From NCBI GenBank assembly GCA_958349075.1, contig CATWBR010000212.1, positions 1-7,681 on the forward strand: a stretch of 7,681 nt of DNA, read 5' to 3'. The notes beneath the pieces are model-generated. The model made no database searches, was not told where the DNA came from, and saw nothing but the letters and a program-made list of their open reading frames with translations. Every line of letters begins with the position of its first letter. Position 1 is the stretch's first letter. Both the position numbers and the translations under genes were made by a program. Source of the DNA: an uncultured Clostridium sp. Its GTDB lineage: Bacteria > Bacillota > Clostridia > Lachnospirales > Lachnospiraceae. Shown piece by piece: positions 5,748 through 7,681 of this stretch.

Positions 5748-7088
5748 TTAAACCACTTTGTGGTACATCCACTTTTTACTGAAAAATCTCCACGAAAAAA
5801 TGATGCCGCGTATTGTCCAGTCCGTAAACATTCCAATCCACACAGCCATCGGTCCGAATCCAAACTGCCTGCACAGGATAATGCACAGGCTCACCCTGAA
5901 GACCCACATCGTGACACAGGAGGTGGCCATGGAAAACTTCACGTCACCTGCCGCCCGCAGTCCATAGGCCGGGATAAACGCAAGGGTCCAGAAAAAGGGC
6001 TTCACCAGAGTAATCCAGCCCACCATATAGAAGCACATATCTGCGCTTTCCTTTTCCATCCCACCCAGAAATGTAATTGGTTTTGTCAGTGCGAAAACGG
6101 CGAGGCAGCTAATGATAATCACTATCTCAGCCAGACCCGTTAGCTTCTTGATATAATAGACGGCCTCATCTTTTCTACCGGCGCCCATACACTGTCCCAC
6201 CACGGTCATCAGGCCGATGCCGATGCCGATGGCCGCAATGCCGTTTAAATTCTCCAGGATATTGGTCATGGCCTGGGCCGCAATCGCAACCGTGCCAAGC
6301 GTTGATACCGTGGACTGGATCGCCAGCTTTCCAAACTGGAACATGGCGTTTTCAATGCCGTTCGGAACTCCTACGGCCAGAATCATTTTTATTTTTTTCA
6401 AATCAGGACGTATCTTAAAATAATCCCGGATGACCAGCATCTGATCTTTTTTCCTCAGGAAAATAAAGACGGCAACGGCCGAGATAACGCGTGAACCCAG
6501 GGTTGCAATAGCCGCTCCGGCTACTCCCAGGCCAAATCCCCAGATCAGGATGGCGTTCCCGCAGATGTTAAGCCCATTGGAGACAATTGCAATTGTCATG
6601 GGAAGCTTTGTATTCCCCTGCGCCCTGTATACCGACGATCCGGCGTCATAGAGGGCGATAAACGGGAAGGACAGTGTTGTAAAGAAGAAATAGATCTGTG
6701 CCGCGCTCATGACAGCCGGTTCCACCTGCCCAAATATCAGTTTTAGCAGAGGAAAGCGGAAAACCAGGCAGAGCAGGGTGACTGCGATGGAAATCGCGGT
6801 GACGACGAACACAAGCTGTTTCGCCGAGCGGTTGGCGTTCTTATGATCTTCCTGGCCGATATACTGCGAACAGATAATGGTTCCTCCCGCGGCGAGCGCA
6901 TAAAATGCCTGGATGACCAGTATATTGATCGAGTCCACAAGTGAGACTGCCGATATTGCCGCCGATCCCACGTTGCTGACCATGATACTGTCTGCCGTTC
7001 CCATCAGTGAATTCAATATCTGTTCCACTACCAGCGGTACCAGTAATTTCCGCAAATCCCTGTTGCTGAACATGTGCTTCTTTTCCAT
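5748..7088 (-). CDS. MATE family efflux transporter
   Basis: The 446-residue protein has about twelve hydrophobic segments in two similar halves. Approximate spans are residues 13-36, 44-72, 91-114, 127-150, 161-181, 186-209, then 236-260, 275-300, 318-338, 352-375, 385-405 and 412-435. MATE landmarks are the N-terminal LVVEQILNSLMGTADSIMVS, SQYIGQEDH with the following NANRSAKQ loop, and VGQCMGAGRKDEA in the second half. Length is normal for the family. Such proteins sit in the cytoplasmic membrane and export cationic drugs, or sometimes natural metabolites, using a Na+ or H+ gradient; the substrate cannot be read from the sequence. The ATG at 7088 is preceded by AGAGG (7095-7099) at 6 nt. 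It has a strong promoter at 7172-7200 and probably leads a two-gene unit with the S66 peptidase. Confidence 0.95.
   Translation of the reverse strand: MEKKHMFSNRDLRKLLVPLVVEQILNSLMGTADSIMVSNVGSAAISAVSLVDSINILVIQAFYALAAGGTIICSQYIGQEDHKNANRSAKQLVFVVTAISIAVTLLCLVFRFPLLKLIFGQVEPAVMSAAQIYFFFTTLSFPFIALYDAGSSVYRAQGNTKLPMTIAIVSNGLNICGNAILIWGFGLGVAGAAIATLGSRVISAVAVFIFLRKKDQMLVIRDYFKIRPDLKKIKMILAVGVPNGIENAMFQFGKLAIQSTVSTLGTVAIAAQAMTNILENLNGIAAIGIGIGLMTVVGQCMGAGRKDEAVYYIKKLTGLAEIVIIISCLAVFALTKPITFLGGMEKESADMCFYMVGWITLVKPFFWTLAFIPAYGLRAAGDVKFSMATSCVTMWVFRVSLCIILCRQFGFGPMAVWIGMFTDWTIRGIIFSWRFFSKKWMYHKVV
6213..6230 (-). repeat. Three tandem 6-bp units inside the MATE gene
   Basis: GCCGAT is repeated three times on the plus strand. 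On the coding strand it encodes the Ile-Gly-Ile-Gly run in AAIGIGIGLM of the second half of the transporter. Copy-number change would add or remove Ile-Gly pairs without shifting the frame. Gly-rich runs are normal in this part of MATE proteins. Confidence 0.6.
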
Positions 7089-7150
7089 CTCAAACCTCTG
7101 TTTCCCTGCACACCGCTTCCGGCGTACTTTTTCTTTTTATCCCTGTAAAC

Positions 7151-7179
7151 TTTTTTACTGTAATTGGAAGAATTATAAC
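7151..7179 (+). promoter_or_regulatory. Possible plus-strand promoter overlapping the MATE promoter
   Basis: TATAAC (7174-7179) on the plus strand overlaps the reverse-strand TATAAT, because the core is nearly symmetric. A T-rich stretch (7151-7157) at 16-17 bp spacing is a poor -35. Transcription would start near 7186, about 20 nt before the structured element at 7207. This is tentative. Confidence 0.3.
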
Positions 7180-7200
7180 ACCGGTGGGAAGAATTCTCAA
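7172..7200 (-). promoter_or_regulatory. MATE gene promoter, extended -10
   Basis: On the minus strand TTGAGA (7195-7200), a 17-nt spacer and a perfect TATAAT (7172-7177) form a strong promoter. TG lies one base upstream of the -10. Transcription should begin near 7165, giving a leader of about 77 nt. The -35 is covered by a short inverted repeat (7193-7206). Confidence 0.85.
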
Positions 7201-7206
7201 GAGAAT
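7193..7206. promoter_or_regulatory. Inverted repeat over the MATE -35 box, possible operator
   Basis: ATTCTC-AA-GAGAAT has perfect 6-bp arms around a 2-bp centre and covers all of the -35 element. A regulator bound here would control the exporter directly. No regulator gene lies nearby in this window. Confidence 0.35.
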
Positions 7207-7657
7207 GAAAGAAATTGTGGGATTTAGTTGAGCGGGTGAGGACGCTGCCGGCAGGACAGGGACAGGGGCCGGGGTGGTAAAGGGATTGGTATGAGTCTTC
7301 AGTCCCGGGGATAGGTTGTCGTGAGGGGGAATCCGGCAGAATGAATTACTCCGGGGACCGTTTGCACTCGGTGGAGTGCATAACAGTGCTAAACTCGAAA
7401 ATACCTCGTTAAACACTGATGGACTCCAATGTCCCCTGCGCAATTGATTCTGCCTTCTTCCCCGAGGAGAGGATCGGCGGGACTGAAGACTCTGCGAAGG
7501 TTGTCGCCCGGCCCCTGGCCTGCGGCCCGCTGGGGTTCCTCTTGCTCAAGGGGGGGAGGACACTTGTCGCGGCCACCACTTGCATCTGAACTTGGGATGA
7601 AATTGGAGCTGAGTGCTGCAGAAATGGTGGAATACCGATGATTTCACAATGTCTTTT
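7207..7657 (+). ncRNA. Candidate large structured RNA, class not recognised
   Basis: This part of the 593-bp gene-free stretch folds by simple complementarity. The ends pair as 7207-7224 with 7640-7657: 17 of 18 positions, four of them G-U on the plus strand. Inside is a long arm. Its helices are 7228-7233/7544-7549, 7238-7242/7537-7541, 7251-7255/7519-7523, 7263-7273/7507-7517 (11 bp perfect), 7293-7307/7478-7492 (15 bp perfect), 7326-7331/7458-7463, 7335-7342/7447-7454 (8 bp perfect) and 7353-7358/7431-7436, then apical hairpins. A second arm pairs 7573-7578 with 7625-7630 and 7580-7584 with 7617-7621. Purine-rich internal loops separate the helices. Short reading frames here show no protein-like composition or good ribosome sites. 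The G-U pairs favour plus-strand transcription. I see no signatures of RNase P RNA, tmRNA, SRP RNA or group II intron domain V. It could be an independent RNA or the leader of a gene beyond the window edge. Confidence 0.6.
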
Positions 7658-7681
7658 TACTGATTTGATACTGGATGATTT

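Noticed and set aside
7090..7443. A 117-codon open frame on the minus strand upstream of the MATE gene
   Set aside because: It runs across the MATE promoter and through the structured element. The Pro/Ser/Thr-rich translation shows no family likeness, and no ribosome site precedes it.
7429..7641. A 70-codon open frame on the plus strand
   Set aside because: It overlaps the 3' strand of the predicted helices, is rich in Arg, Gly and Ser as expected from GC-rich stems, and lacks a ribosome binding site.
7207..7657. Structured element as RNase P RNA, tmRNA, SRP RNA or group II intron
   Set aside because: I looked for GAGGAAAGTCC and ACAGAAA (RNase P), a CCA-ending tRNA-like 3' end (tmRNA), the GGAAGGAAGCAGC-like loop (SRP) and a domain V hairpin (group II). 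None is present.
7207..7657. Structured element as a MITE or foldback transposon
   Set aside because: The terminal arms differ as DNA at several positions that remain paired as G-U in RNA, the inner helices are nested with distinct loops, and I see no obvious target-site duplication. A transposon origin is not fully excluded.

Overview
The window looks like chromosomal DNA from a gut-type Clostridia, most likely a member of the Lachnospiraceae. The reasons are the mid-range base composition, strong AGGAGG-type ribosome binding sites, extended -10 promoters, and the gene types: a type-II (yeast/actinobacterial-like) LeuA, an S66 peptidase, a MATE exporter and a Gly/Ser-rich lipoprotein. The taxonomic call is inference from gene style, not a match to a named genome.

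Layout: (1) 90-1070, minus strand, a cytoplasmic serine hydrolase of the beta-lactamase/NylB-like fold. (2) 1071-1269, a divergent regulatory gap with palindromes near a candidate promoter for the hydrolase and an extended -10 promoter for the next gene. (3) 1270-2685, plus strand, a lipoprotein of unknown function. (4) 2686-2906, a convergent gap holding a terminator-like hairpin, a second perfect-stem hairpin and a tandem 15-bp repeat. (5) 2907-4574, minus strand, 2-isopropylmalate synthase (leuA) with its own good sigma-A type promoter at 4646-4674. (6) 4731-5636, minus strand, an LD-carboxypeptidase/MccF-like S66 peptidase. (7) 5748-7088, minus strand, a MATE-family exporter with a clear promoter at 7172-7200. 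(8) 7089-7681, a 593-bp stretch with no convincing protein gene.

The MATE and S66 genes run in the same direction with 111 bp between them and may be co-transcribed. A drug exporter next to a possible peptide-cleaving immunity enzyme would make sense as a small-molecule or peptide-antibiotic defence pair, but this is inference. leuA is downstream on the same strand but has its own promoter, so it is probably a separate unit for leucine synthesis. No other leu genes lie in the window.

The most unusual part is 7207-7657. It folds on paper into a nested structure of about 450 nt. An 18-position end-closing helix (17 pairs) encloses a long arm containing perfect helices of 11 and 15 bp, and a second, smaller hairpin. 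In the closing helix the positions that break DNA symmetry are mostly G-U pairs when read on the plus strand, which points to a plus-strand structured RNA rather than a DNA inverted repeat. It carries none of the signature motifs I know for RNase P RNA, tmRNA, SRP RNA or group II introns. I could not assign it to a known class and report it as a candidate undescribed non-coding RNA or long leader.
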